64,000 nt of DNA from assembly GCA_020634815.1 (NCBI GenBank), contig JACKBA010000033.1:1-64000 (forward strand), written 5' to 3'. The DNA is from Caldilineaceae bacterium (lineage in GTDB: Bacteria; Chloroflexota; Anaerolineae; Caldilineales; Caldilineaceae). Positions 9,440-17,638 of this stretch are shown piece by piece (within the stretch, counting starts at the first letter, position 1; every line of letters starts with the position of its first letter). The translations under genes were made by a program, and so were the position numbers. The notes beneath the pieces were generated by a model. The model was not told the origin of the DNA, did not search any database, and worked only from the letters and a program-made list of their open reading frames with translations.

Positions 9440-10259
9440 CATTGCGCCCGAGACGGTCGGGGAAGTGGTGGCGGCTGTACTGCAGGGCGCCAAGTACGCC
9501 TCGGTGGACGCGGCCTTGATCGCGGCGCTGGCGAGCCAGGAACTGGCCAAGGGGCGCAAGCCCAAAGACGCAATCAAGGAAGTCAAGAGCCGGCTGCATC
9601 AGAGCGTGGCCGCCTACCATGCCGGCCGGCCTGACTTCGCCGCCTGGCGCGAGCGGCTGGCACAGACCACCGGCGACGAACCATTGCGCGCCGCCTGCCG
9701 CGAGGTCATGGCCATGCACCACTCGACGCGCGAGCGCCTGCCGAGTCTCGATACCTTCTACGCCACCGTGCTGGGTGACCTGAGCGGCGTCCGGACGGTG
9801 CTCGACCTCGGGTGCGGGCTCAACCCGCTGGCGCTGCCGTGGATGGGGCTGCCGGCGACGGCGACCTATCTTGCCTGTGATGTCGACCACGCACAGATGG
9901 CCTTGCTTGGCTGGTGGCTCGACTTTCAGCAGCAGCCGGGCCGCGCCTTTGTCTGCAACCTTCTCGACGGCGCGCCACACACCGAAGACCCGGTCGACGT
10001 GGCACTGCTGCTCAAGATCGTGCCGTGCCTGGAGCAGCAGGATCGGCGGCTGGCGGAACGGCTGCTGGACCAGCTCAACGCCCGCGTGCTCGTCATCTCC
10101 TTCCCGGCGCAGAGCCTGGGCGGGCGTCGCAAGGGCATGGTCGACACCTACGCCCGCCGCATGGACGAATTACTGGCCGGTCGGCCATGGCGTGTCGATC
10201 GCTTTGATTTTCCCAGCGAGGTCGTTTTCCGCCTGTTCACGGAGCAAGCCCATGAGTGA
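9426..10259 (+). CDS. ArmA/Rmt-family 16S rRNA (G1405-N7) methyltransferase
   Basis: A 277-residue protein that follows the ArmA/RmtB pattern from end to end. An N-terminal helical domain ends in EVKSRLHQ (residues ~52-59). HHSTRER (98-104) and the SAM-binding DLGCGLNPLAL (127-137) come next, then CDVD, the LLLKIVPCLEQQ catalytic-region motif (194-205) and SFPAQSLGGRRKGM (225-238). Characterised members methylate N7 of G1405 in the 16S rRNA A site and confer high resistance to 4,6-disubstituted deoxystreptamines. The gene is embedded in an overlapping operon with smpB, a TGT and a HEAT-like gene, with no transposon nearby, so it looks chromosomal and native. Activity is inferred from family motifs only. 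Confidence 0.88.
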   Translation: MAPADIAPETVGEVVAAVLQGAKYASVDAALIAALASQELAKGRKPKDAIKEVKSRLHQSVAAYHAGRPDFAAWRERLAQTTGDEPLRAACREVMAMHHSTRERLPSLDTFYATVLGDLSGVRTVLDLGCGLNPLALPWMGLPATATYLACDVDHAQMALLGWWLDFQQQPGRAFVCNLLDGAPHTEDPVDVALLLKIVPCLEQQDRRLAERLLDQLNARVLVISFPAQSLGGRRKGMVDTYARRMDELLAGRPWRVDRFDFPSEVVFRLFTEQAHE

Positions 10260-11205
10260 CGAACGATCGCCCGCTGCGGCCCTGCGCAGCCTGGCCGGCC
10301 GGCCGGAGGAAGCGTCGGAACTCGCCGCGACCATTATTCAAGGCAACCATACCAAGGACATCCTACGTGCCGCGCTCAAGGTGCTCGCCGAGTATCCAAA
10401 CTACGCCGCGCGGCCGGCGCTGATCACGCTCTACACGCGTTCCGGGCGTGACAAGGGCAAGCACGACCAGGGCGGCTATCTGCGCGCCGCGATCCTCAAG
10501 GCGTTGCAGCCGGTGGCGCGCCGCGAGGATGCGGATCTGCTCATCCAGGCGTGTGAGACCTACGAATACTGGCCGCCGGATTTTGCCGAGGACGCCGTGC
10601 TGATTCGCTCGGCGGGATTGGTTGCGCTGGCCGACCTGGACGACGAGGCGGCGCGCTATCAGGCGGCGCGCATTCTCGTCGACCCCCTGGTGGCGCGCAT
10701 GACGGGCGAGCCGGCCGTCACCGCTGCGCGCGTGCTTGGCGCGCTAGGCGACACACTGCCGCTTTATGCGCTTGCCTGCCAGAATGTCCCCGCTGAGGAC
10801 GCGCTCGTGACGTGCGTGCCGGAGGTAACGGCGGAGTGTCTGCGCCAGTTGACGGCACTGCCGGTAATGGTGGCGGAGCGGCTGCTGGAACGATACGCGG
10901 CCACGAATTCGTCGATTCTGCGCATGGGGCTCTTTGATCTCATGCTCAACCACCGCGAGGGGCCGCTGGGCCGGTCCTATCTCGCCCGCTTCTTGCAAGA
11001 GACCACCGACATGGATATCTACCGCTACCTCGTCATGTCGATCGTGGTGGCGGGTCACGACGAGCCGCTCGACGATCTGCGCCGCGCTGCATACGCAGAG
11101 CAGCGGCGCGTCAAGCGCGAGATTCTGCTCGAAGCTGCTACGATCCTGGCGCACCGGCCCGAGTTTGCCGAACTGGCCGAGTATCTTCGGCGCCCGGTGA
11201 AGTGA
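10252..11205 (+). CDS. HEAT-repeat-like protein of unknown function
   Basis: A 317-residue, all-helical, Ala/Leu-rich soluble protein. The chain looks like degenerate HEAT/armadillo repeats (for example LKVLAEYPNYAARPALITLY, LVALADLDDEAARYQAARILV). No catalytic motif was recognised. Its ATG overlaps the stop of the 16S methyltransferase by 8 nt, so it is almost certainly translated from the same mRNA. It could be a scaffold or ribosome-associated partner of the modification enzymes, but this is guessed from position alone. About 85 bp after it is empty before the convergent lipoprotein gene. Confidence 0.75.
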   Translation: MSDERSPAAALRSLAGRPEEASELAATIIQGNHTKDILRAALKVLAEYPNYAARPALITLYTRSGRDKGKHDQGGYLRAAILKALQPVARREDADLLIQACETYEYWPPDFAEDAVLIRSAGLVALADLDDEAARYQAARILVDPLVARMTGEPAVTAARVLGALGDTLPLYALACQNVPAEDALVTCVPEVTAECLRQLTALPVMVAERLLERYAATNSSILRMGLFDLMLNHREGPLGRSYLARFLQETTDMDIYRYLVMSIVVAGHDEPLDDLRRAAYAEQRRVKREILLEAATILAHRPEFAELAEYLRRPVK

Positions 11206-11290
11206 CGGAGTGACGTTGCGACGACCGGAGGTGGCAACCTCTGGCGATGCGGTGTGGTCTTGCTACGTGTTGCCCTGTGTCCCCATTTTC

Positions 11291-12313
11291 CTACTTGCCC
11301 AGGTACTTCTCCACCCTGTTCTGCGCATTCGCGCGTAGATTCTCGTAGTAAAAGGGGTAGTCAAAGCTATGGTAGACGCCGCGGGGAAAGCCGTGTTGCG
11401 TCAGCTCGTACAGCAGATCCTCATCGGGCGTTGAGGCGATCAACACGCCGTGGGCGACATCGACCTGTGCGTCTGCATATTGCGGCACCGGTTCAAAGGC
11501 CAGGGTCGCAGGATTCGGCATGATGGAACCCAGCCCTTGATCGGGGGTGGCGAGCGTTTCGCTTCTTGTCCAGGTAATGGGATTGATCACCAGGCCTGTC
11601 AGCCCTGACAGGACCGGATTGACACCCGGCGCAACATCGGGCGCCTGCGTGTTGTAGGAGATAATGACCCCCGTGTCATCCGGTCCCTCGGCGAATTTCA
11701 GATGTGGATGCTCGGCAAGGAGTTCAGCCGTGACGGGGTAGCCGATCACATAGGCGGCAACCATGCGCTGATAAACCTCCGGATGATCGGCCAGGTAGCC
11801 GGTGAGCAGGTTGATCAACACGTTCGAGCCCTGCGAATGACCGGCCAGGATGAAGGGCCGGCCGGCGTTGAAGTGCTCGATGTAGTAGTCGAAGGCCGCA
11901 ACAGCATCCATCGTCGGGATGCCCGCAATCAGGGCGTCATGCTCGGGCAGGGGCAGCGAAAGGGCGTAGGCCGCATCCGCCTGCCGGTAGTAGGGAGCGT
12001 AGACATTGGCGAAAGGCTCGAACGCGGTGGCTGAGCGCGCAAAGGCGGCAGCGGAACCGGCCAACATGGACGGATTGTCGATGTCGCAGATATTTGGATC
12101 GCTCGCGTTGACCTTCTGCCACGCCGTCGGATACAAATAGAAGACATCCACGTCATGGGAGACGACAGGAATCGATAGCCAGTGCACCGCCTGGGCGTAG
12201 TCGGTCGCTTGCGTGGCGTGCGGCGAGGGATTGCTGACGATGCCTCGGCATGCGGAGAGCGCGAACATGATCCCGACCGCAACCACGAATGGGTAAATTC
12301 TCGCGAGTTTCAT
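11291..12313 (-). CDS. DUF3089 alpha/beta-hydrolase lipoprotein
   Basis: A 340-residue exported lipoprotein. The N-terminus has a short basic start, a hydrophobic core and the lipobox LSAC, with Cys at residue 22. The mature part has the DUF3089 pattern: VDVFYLYPTAW, an APYYRQAD segment, the nucleophile elbow GHSQGS and late His-containing segments (VAHG, FPRGVYHSFDY). DUF3089 proteins are predicted alpha/beta hydrolases of unknown substrate, often acting on lipids or esters. A GAGGGAAC ribosome-binding site precedes the ATG. It converges with the methyltransferase operon and diverges from a gene fragment just upstream. Confidence 0.88.
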   Translation of the reverse strand: MKLARIYPFVVAVGIMFALSACRGIVSNPSPHATQATDYAQAVHWLSIPVVSHDVDVFYLYPTAWQKVNASDPNICDIDNPSMLAGSAAAFARSATAFEPFANVYAPYYRQADAAYALSLPLPEHDALIAGIPTMDAVAAFDYYIEHFNAGRPFILAGHSQGSNVLINLLTGYLADHPEVYQRMVAAYVIGYPVTAELLAEHPHLKFAEGPDDTGVIISYNTQAPDVAPGVNPVLSGLTGLVINPITWTRSETLATPDQGLGSIMPNPATLAFEPVPQYADAQVDVAHGVLIASTPDEDLLYELTQHGFPRGVYHSFDYPFYYENLRANAQNRVEKYLGK

Positions 12314-12375
12314 GTTCCCTCAACCCTTCATCGTTTGAATGAGTGCATTGGGCGTTGTGCCGAATCGCCTGTACA

Positions 12376-12513
12376 GGCATCGTCACGGAGACGCAGCTGG
12401 CGGGTATAGCGCTACGCCTCTATGCCGTCGATGCGGTGGGCGAACCTGGCCTCTTCGTCTTTGGCGCCGAGGTGGAGGACGGCACGCTCTATCTGCCGCT
12501 GGTGGAGCGCTAG
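12376..12513 (+). pseudogene. C-terminal fragment of a YLP-tailed secreted protein
   Basis: An open stretch of 45 codons ends with the residues TLYLPLVER and a TAG at 12511. The preceding residues (LAGIALRLYAVDAVGEPGLFVF begins this part) read like genuine protein. The ending is the same kind of hydrophobic YLP tail seen on complete secreted proteins elsewhere in the window. No plausible start or signal peptide precedes it, and a TGA lies in frame near 12340. It is therefore best read as the surviving 3' end of a deleted gene, lying between the DUF3089 gene and the end of the YqeY-like gene. Confidence 0.5.
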
Positions 12514-12523
12514 CGCGGAGATC

Positions 12524-12871
12524 CTACCGCAGCAGCGCCGTCAACGGCTGAATCGTCGCGATTTCGTGGCGCAACTCGCCGGCCTGGACGGCATTGCCTC
12601 GCCGTTCGTACTCGTCGGCCACTCGCGCGCGAGCGACGATCTCCGCCTGGAGGATCGCTACGATCTCCGGCTCGCTCAGGGGCTTGCGCGGCACCTCGGT
12701 GGACGACGCGGCGTGCGTTGCGTTGGCATCCACGGCGACGGCGCCGGCGTTGTCGATGGCGGCCATGATACAGCGCAGCGTGCGAATCGCCGCACGGTCG
12801 CGTGCGGCGAACGCAGCGCGCAGGTCGTCGGAGAGCCTGGTGCGAAACCACTCGGCTGCGTCGTTGCTCAT
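12524..12871 (-). CDS. Short GatB/YqeY-like protein
   Basis: A 115-residue soluble helical protein resembling YqeY. It begins RLSDDLRAAFAARDRAAIRTLR, as in the YqeY start, and continues with LSEPEIVAIL, a basic EIVARARVADEYERRGN helix and IATIQPL. YqeY proteins are about 150 residues and share a domain with the tRNA-binding tail of GatB, and this one is short at the C-terminus. Its ATG overlaps the stop of the APH-GNAT gene (ATGA), so it is translationally coupled to it. The function in this operon is unknown. Confidence 0.75.
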   Translation of the reverse strand: MSNDAAEWFRTRLSDDLRAAFAARDRAAIRTLRCIMAAIDNAGAVAVDANATHAASSTEVPRKPLSEPEIVAILQAEIVARARVADEYERRGNAVQAGELRHEIATIQPLTALLR

Positions 12872-14865
12872 TGGTTCGATCCTTCCTCCGGTGGATTGCG
12901 CACCCACCAGGCCTTGCTGCCGGCAATCTGGAAGCCGGCGCGCAGGTGGTTTTTTTGGCTGGCGCTGCCCGGCAGGCACTGGCTGACCAACAGGTCGCAC
13001 CCGGCGCGCGCCGCGTCGGCGATGCGCCGGTGGAGCAGGGCAGTCTGGCAGCCGCGCTTGCGCATTCCCGGCACGGTCAGCCCGTTCGCCATGGAGCCGA
13101 CGCCGTTCGCGACGTGCAGAATGCCAAGCGCAGCGGGCGTTCCACCCACAAATGCCAGGTAGCAGGTGAAGCGCGGGCGCCCGATGAGCACGCGCACGGC
13201 CTCGCTCCCACCCCACACCTGGTCGTAGGCGTAGGCAAAGGCGTCTGCATCGTCCGGCTCGACCACACGAATTGTAATGCCTGGCGGCGGCTCCGGACAA
13301 TCGGTGGTCGGCGTGCCGTAGAGCAGGTGCTGAAACGCACCGTGATAGAAACCATGACGCACCAGCGCCGGGAACACATTCGGTTCGACCCAATAGGGCG
13401 GGATACTGTACGGGCTGAGATCGAAGACCGGGCTGGCGCCGTGCACCTGATAGAAGTCGACGATGCCGCGAATCTGGTCGCGATCCTCCACCGTCAGGCC
13501 AAAGACGCGGTTGTAGAGTTGCGCTGGAATCGTGCGGCAGAGCAGGGCTGTGGCGTTGCCAAATGACCGTATCGCAATGCCGAGAGGATTGCCGGGCAGA
13601 TCGGCCATTGCATCCATCCAGTCGGCCATACATTGAAGTTCGGCGTCCACCATGCGGGCGACAAGGTCGGTCGTTGGCAGCGCAGAGCCGGCAGACGCGG
13701 GCGCAGCGCCAGCTCGGTCCTCCGTGCGGGCGACGAGCGCGGGACGTGGCGGCGGGCCGGCAGCAGTCGTGGCGTCACTCATCGGCGCGGCCGGTGTGCG
13801 TGCCAGGTCGCCGACCGGTTCGGAAGGTGCCGAGTCGAGGATTGGCGGCGTCTCCTGTTGCCTCTCTTCAGCGGCGATGGCCGTCGCAATCGTCCCGTCC
13901 TCTGCGTAGTTGCCTGTCAGGTAGATCAGCGCCTGGCGGAGGTCCTCGCCGTCGTCATCGTTCGACCAGATGTTGTCGCAATAGAGCGCGATGTCCTCCA
14001 GGATGCGTTCGTAGCGGAAGTAGGCAAGGGCGACAGAATCGATCTCGACCGGGCCGTAGCCGCTGTAGAAGCGATCGACCTCCTCGGCGGGGAAGCACCC
14101 GGCAAAGCCCTGCGCGCCGCCGATGAACATGAGGTCGCGCTCCTTGGGCGCCAGGGTCGGGTTGTCCCAGTCGACGATGAAGAGATCGCCGCCGGCCGTG
14201 ATGTGGAGGTTGCCGGCGTGCAGGTCGGTGTGACAGAGCACCAGATCGCGTGGCTGCGCTTGCATGGATTCGGCATGGCGGGCCGACCGCTCGACCAGAT
14301 CCAGCGTCGCGTCGTGATGCTCGCGCAAGAACGCAGCCAGCTCGGCGGCCAGCGGGTCGGCGAATGAATCTGTGGCGGCGCGGTGCAGTGCCTGGCGCAC
14401 GGCGTCACGCCAGCGCGCCGTGTAGGCGATGCGCGGCAGGCGGTTCAGCAGGTTCGACGGCAGTATCATCGTGTGCAGCCGCTGTACGGCGCGGCCAAAG
14501 GTCCTCCATTGGGCGTGGGAGAGTTCGACCGAATAGGCGTCGCTGCCCGCCACGAACGGGTAGACGATGACGGCGCGATCGTCGAATTGGGTGAAATGCG
14601 CGCCGTCCCGTGAGGCGCGCGGCGTAATGACCTCGGTCACACCGTGGCTGCGGAGAAAGGCCGGCACCGCTACCGACAGTTCATCGAAATTGCCGGCGCG
14701 CAGCTTGACGAAGTAGGCCGTGCCGTCACGCGTGGACGCACGATAGACGGCCGTATCCGCATCGGCGCCCAGCGGCAGGAAGTCGATGGTGACGACGGGC
14801 ACGCTATAGGCGGTACGCAGGTGGGTGATGAGTCGCTCTTCGTCGAGGTCAGGCTTTTCGAGCAT
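12868..14865 (-). CDS. APH(9)-like phosphotransferase fused to GNAT acetyltransferase
   Basis: A 665-residue bifunctional fusion. Residues ~1-320 follow the spectinomycin kinase APH(9) pattern: AYFVKLRAG (ATP lysine), the Brenner motif LCHTDLHAGN (H212, D214), then IVDWDNPTLAPKERDLMF and FRYERILEDIALY. A Pro/Ala-rich linker (~330-400) follows. Residues ~400-665 form a GNAT N-acetyltransferase with the acetyl-CoA loop VPGMRKRGCQTALL. The order is kinase then acetyltransferase, opposite to the known AAC(6')-APH(2'') enzyme. It lies 14 nt after the ANT(6)-like gene and overlaps the YqeY-like gene. Kinase-family assignment is strong, the drug substrates are inferred, and the GNAT could act on something unrelated. 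Confidence 0.87.
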   Translation of the reverse strand: MLEKPDLDEERLITHLRTAYSVPVVTIDFLPLGADADTAVYRASTRDGTAYFVKLRAGNFDELSVAVPAFLRSHGVTEVITPRASRDGAHFTQFDDRAVIVYPFVAGSDAYSVELSHAQWRTFGRAVQRLHTMILPSNLLNRLPRIAYTARWRDAVRQALHRAATDSFADPLAAELAAFLREHHDATLDLVERSARHAESMQAQPRDLVLCHTDLHAGNLHITAGGDLFIVDWDNPTLAPKERDLMFIGGAQGFAGCFPAEEVDRFYSGYGPVEIDSVALAYFRYERILEDIALYCDNIWSNDDDGEDLRQALIYLTGNYAEDGTIATAIAAEERQQETPPILDSAPSEPVGDLARTPAAPMSDATTAAGPPPRPALVARTEDRAGAAPASAGSALPTTDLVARMVDAELQCMADWMDAMADLPGNPLGIAIRSFGNATALLCRTIPAQLYNRVFGLTVEDRDQIRGIVDFYQVHGASPVFDLSPYSIPPYWVEPNVFPALVRHGFYHGAFQHLLYGTPTTDCPEPPPGITIRVVEPDDADAFAYAYDQVWGGSEAVRVLIGRPRFTCYLAFVGGTPAALGILHVANGVGSMANGLTVPGMRKRGCQTALLHRRIADAARAGCDLLVSQCLPGSASQKNHLRAGFQIAGSKAWWVRNPPEEGSNQ

Positions 14866-14879
14866 CCCGCTTCACTTTC

Positions 14880-15761
14880 TCAATAAATGGTTGCGGCATC
14901 CTTGGGCAGTGTGCGCACGTGCGCCAGATGCGTGCTGACCCGCTCGTCGTCGCCGTGCGGGTAGGAGTAGCCGAAGTGATCCGCCACGGCCAGCGCCACG
15001 GCGCGAAAGAGATCACACATGGTGAAGAGCGCTTCCCACGTGGCGTCGATGTCGGCGCCGGCGTAGGTCGCCAGCAGTTGCTGCCACAGCGCCGGCTCCA
15101 GGTAGCGCGGGAAGTACTTGCCCAGCTTGCCGGGGCTGGCCGTGAAGCCGGTCTTGACGCCGATGTACCAGGTCAGCATGAGCATCAACTGGCTGCGCAC
15201 TACCTCGTCCTGCATCGTCTTGGCGTAGATGATCTCGCCACGCCACAGCCCCTTGCCCACGTAGGTCGCCACCCACCAGAACTCGTTGCAGCAGTCGTCG
15301 AACTGTTTGGCGGTCGGCGGCTTGGGTAGATAATCGCCGGTGTGGGGCGGGTCAAAGGGGGCGACGATACCGTCCTTGTCGAGCAGCAGCACGCTCAGGC
15401 TATCGCGTGCCATCTCGCCCACTTTTGCCACAGGATAGAGGGTCAGGTCGATGCGGTTGCCGTCGGCGAACTGCATGAGATAGCCAAAGCTGCCCCCCTC
15501 CGGCGCGGTATCGCCCATGGCATCGGGCAATTGGACGATCATCTGCGGGCCGAAGCGTGCAATCCACGGCCGGTTGTTGGCAAAGGGCGCGACGTCGGTC
15601 ACCAGGTAGACGATGTCGAAATCCTGGAAAGGGTCGCGCGGCGCGTCGGGATTCGTGCGCGAGCCGTTCATGATCACGGCGCGAACGCGCTCGTCGGCGC
15701 GCGCCGTGTCGAGGATGAGGTCGAGCATTGCCTGCTCGCTGCGCTGTGGTGGATTTGTCAT
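14880..15761 (-). CDS. ANT(6)-like aminoglycoside 6-adenylyltransferase
   Basis: A 293-residue nucleotidyltransferase with the AadK/ANT(6)-I pattern: MLDLILDTARADERVRAVI, the nucleotide-binding NGSRTNP (32-38), the metal aspartates in FQDFDIVYLVTD (D47, D49), and the later NEFWWVATYVGKGLWRGE and GxKTG(F)xxSxGK(x)GKY segments. Family members transfer AMP from ATP to the 6-hydroxyl of streptomycin. The ATG at 15761 gives the normal family length. It lies 19 nt after the ParA gene and 14 nt before the APH-GNAT gene on the same strand, so they probably share an mRNA. Drug specificity is inferred from the family. Confidence 0.92.
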   Translation of the reverse strand: MTNPPQRSEQAMLDLILDTARADERVRAVIMNGSRTNPDAPRDPFQDFDIVYLVTDVAPFANNRPWIARFGPQMIVQLPDAMGDTAPEGGSFGYLMQFADGNRIDLTLYPVAKVGEMARDSLSVLLLDKDGIVAPFDPPHTGDYLPKPPTAKQFDDCCNEFWWVATYVGKGLWRGEIIYAKTMQDEVVRSQLMLMLTWYIGVKTGFTASPGKLGKYFPRYLEPALWQQLLATYAGADIDATWEALFTMCDLFRAVALAVADHFGYSYPHGDDERVSTHLAHVRTLPKDAATIY

Positions 15762-15780
15762 AATCTCGGCATGCTTCTGG

Positions 15781-16527
15781 TTACGGCGCGATGGCCGCGT
15801 GGAGTTCCTGCCAGAGTTGCTCGTAGGCGGCCGCGGCGGGCGACGAGGCTGCAAAGACGCCGACGGGCGCGCGATAGACGCCCATCTGCTCGACGTGCGA
15901 CAGGTAGGGGATGGCGGCGTCGAGGACATGTTCGTAATCGCCGCGCGCCTGGGCGATCAGCTCACGGTGCATCTTCTTGCGGCCGTCGACCATGGAGAAG
16001 AAGGCGTAGACGCGGCTGTTCTTGTATCCGTTAGCCGCCAGGAAGTCGAGCAACTGCCGGTGCGCCATGAGCGAGAGCGTCGTCGGGATGAGCGGAACGA
16101 CGATGACGTCGGCCGCGGCAAAGACATTCTCGGCCAGCAGGTTGATCGTCGGAGGGCAGTCAAGCAGGATGTGGTCGTACTCGCCACGCAGCGGTTCGAG
16201 TGTCTTGGTCAGGCGCGCCGTGGGGTTCTTCTTCTCGGCATAGGCCACGTCGAGATTGCGGTGTGAGAAGTCGGCCGGCAGCAGGTCGAGCGAGTCGAAG
16301 TCCGTGCTCTTGATGCTGTCGCCCAGTTGCTTGCTCTTCTTGGTCAGCCCGCGCGCCTTGCGCTTGATGCCCGGCCGCACGCGGAAATAGAAGGTCGACG
16401 ACCCCTGCGCGTCGAGGTCGCAGAGCAGCGTCAGCGCGCCGCTCTGTGCGGCCAGGTAGGCCAGGTTGACGGCGGCCGCAGTCTTGCCCACGCCGCCCTT
16501 GTTGCTGTAGATGGCTATCGTCGTCAT
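15781..16527 (-). CDS. ParA/MinD-family ATPase
   Basis: A 248-residue cytosolic ATPase with the deviant Walker A SNKGGVGKT (residues 8-16), CDLDAQGSS (Walker A' region) and the Walker B segment HILLDCPPTIN. Such proteins position DNA or large complexes by dynamic ATP-dependent binding. No parB or parS-like gene is adjacent, so it is an orphan. The ATG follows GAGGGTG. It sits first or second in the run that continues into the ANT(6) and APH-GNAT genes, 19 nt away, without an obvious functional link. Confidence 0.9.
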   Translation of the reverse strand: MTTIAIYSNKGGVGKTAAAVNLAYLAAQSGALTLLCDLDAQGSSTFYFRVRPGIKRKARGLTKKSKQLGDSIKSTDFDSLDLLPADFSHRNLDVAYAEKKNPTARLTKTLEPLRGEYDHILLDCPPTINLLAENVFAAADVIVVPLIPTTLSLMAHRQLLDFLAANGYKNSRVYAFFSMVDGRKKMHRELIAQARGDYEHVLDAAIPYLSHVEQMGVYRAPVGVFAASSPAAAAYEQLWQELHAAIAP

Positions 16528-16577
16528 GTCACCCTCTTGTTGCTGTGCCGTTACTCCGGGTGTGAGGCTGCTCAAAA

Positions 16578-16613
16578 GCCTACCACAAAGCCACAAAGAG
16601 CACGAAGCGGCAC
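16578..16613. repeat. CACAAAG/CACGAAG dispersed repeat
   Basis: This intergenic stretch carries tandem CACAAAG, CACAAAG, CACGAAG, CACAAAG words. Related strings occur at 36587-36622, 49987-50040, 50086-50118 and 53925-53997, each time between genes and often in inverted arrangement. They look like a dispersed repeat family. Confidence 0.55.
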
Positions 16614-16628
16614 AAAGGCCTGCCGAGG

Positions 16629-17477
16629 TCAGTTGCCGATAAACGGGAGATGGGTCTGGTAGACGTAGCTGTCGGCGTCTATCCACTGCCAGCGCCAGTC
16701 CTTGACCTGCGCCCGGTGTTGCGCGCCGGCGCCGCTCTCGCCCGGATAGATGCTGATGACCTCCAACTGCACGCCGGCCGAGATAGCCGCGCCCCACGTG
16801 TCGGACTTGGGGATGGCGACAAACTGGCTCGGGAAACGCCGGCCATCGATGGCAAAGCCCGTCGCCTGGCGCTGGAAATCCAGGATCAACTGCAACTGGT
16901 GCCACGCCGTGTCGGGCTGCAACTGGCCGACGGGCTGCCAGTGTTCGTCGCTGCTATCCGTCCAGCAGCGCATCTCGCCAAAGCGTTCCCACGGGTTCAG
17001 CCCCCACTGGAAGGCCAGCCCATAATCCAGCCGCGTCGTGACGCCATCCCAGATAAAGAGCCCGCCTTCGAAGGTCTGCGCGTTCTCGTCGCTGTTGCCG
17101 ATCGCCGGCAGATAGGGCAGGCGGAACGCGCATTCAAACAGGTGCGTGAAGTCAAATGCGCTGCTATCGCGGATGCGGCGATAGGTGATATTATGCGCCA
17201 TGATCCGCCGCCGCAGGATGTTGGCGCGCAACTCGCTGGCGGTGCCGTCGTGCACGGTCGCGATATCGTCGATGGTCACCGGCGCCTCGCCCGGCGCGGC
17301 GTACGTACCATCACCCAGCACGACCGTCCAGCCTGACAGGTCGGCGCCGCTCTCATCGCGTGGCGGGTCGGCGACAAGCAAGTCGAACTGCAACCGGCGT
17401 GCGGGCACCAACAAGTGGCCCATCGCGCCGGCGCCGGCCAGTTTCAGAAAGTCGCGGCGAGAAGTGTACGGCAGCAT
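16629..17477 (-). CDS. Tat-exported protein of unknown function
   Basis: A 282-residue protein with a twin-arginine signal near the start (TSRRDFLKLAGAGAM), so it should be exported folded. The mature part is beta-rich with many Trp and resembles a lectin/laminin-like jelly roll (FEGGLFIWDG, LDYGLAFQWGLNPWERFGEMR, WHQLQLILDFQ), but I cannot name a family. It ends in THLPFIGN, a variant of the YLP tail found on other secreted proteins here. It is upstream of parA on the same strand, about 100 bp away across a CACAAAG repeat. It may bind a polysaccharide, which is a guess from composition. Confidence 0.75.
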   Translation of the reverse strand: MLPYTSRRDFLKLAGAGAMGHLLVPARRLQFDLLVADPPRDESGADLSGWTVVLGDGTYAAPGEAPVTIDDIATVHDGTASELRANILRRRIMAHNITYRRIRDSSAFDFTHLFECAFRLPYLPAIGNSDENAQTFEGGLFIWDGVTTRLDYGLAFQWGLNPWERFGEMRCWTDSSDEHWQPVGQLQPDTAWHQLQLILDFQRQATGFAIDGRRFPSQFVAIPKSDTWGAAISAGVQLEVISIYPGESGAGAQHRAQVKDWRWQWIDADSYVYQTHLPFIGN

Positions 17478-17638
17478 GTGGCACCATCATCCAGCCCCGC
17501 ACTCCAGGCGAACGAACACCACAATGACTGACGGCATGACCCAACGACCATGGATGAAACGAGGACGTGGACAGCGCTATGGTAACACGACGCACCGCGG
17601 ATTGGGAAGCATGGTTTGGCGGGAGGTGCGCGCCGGCA

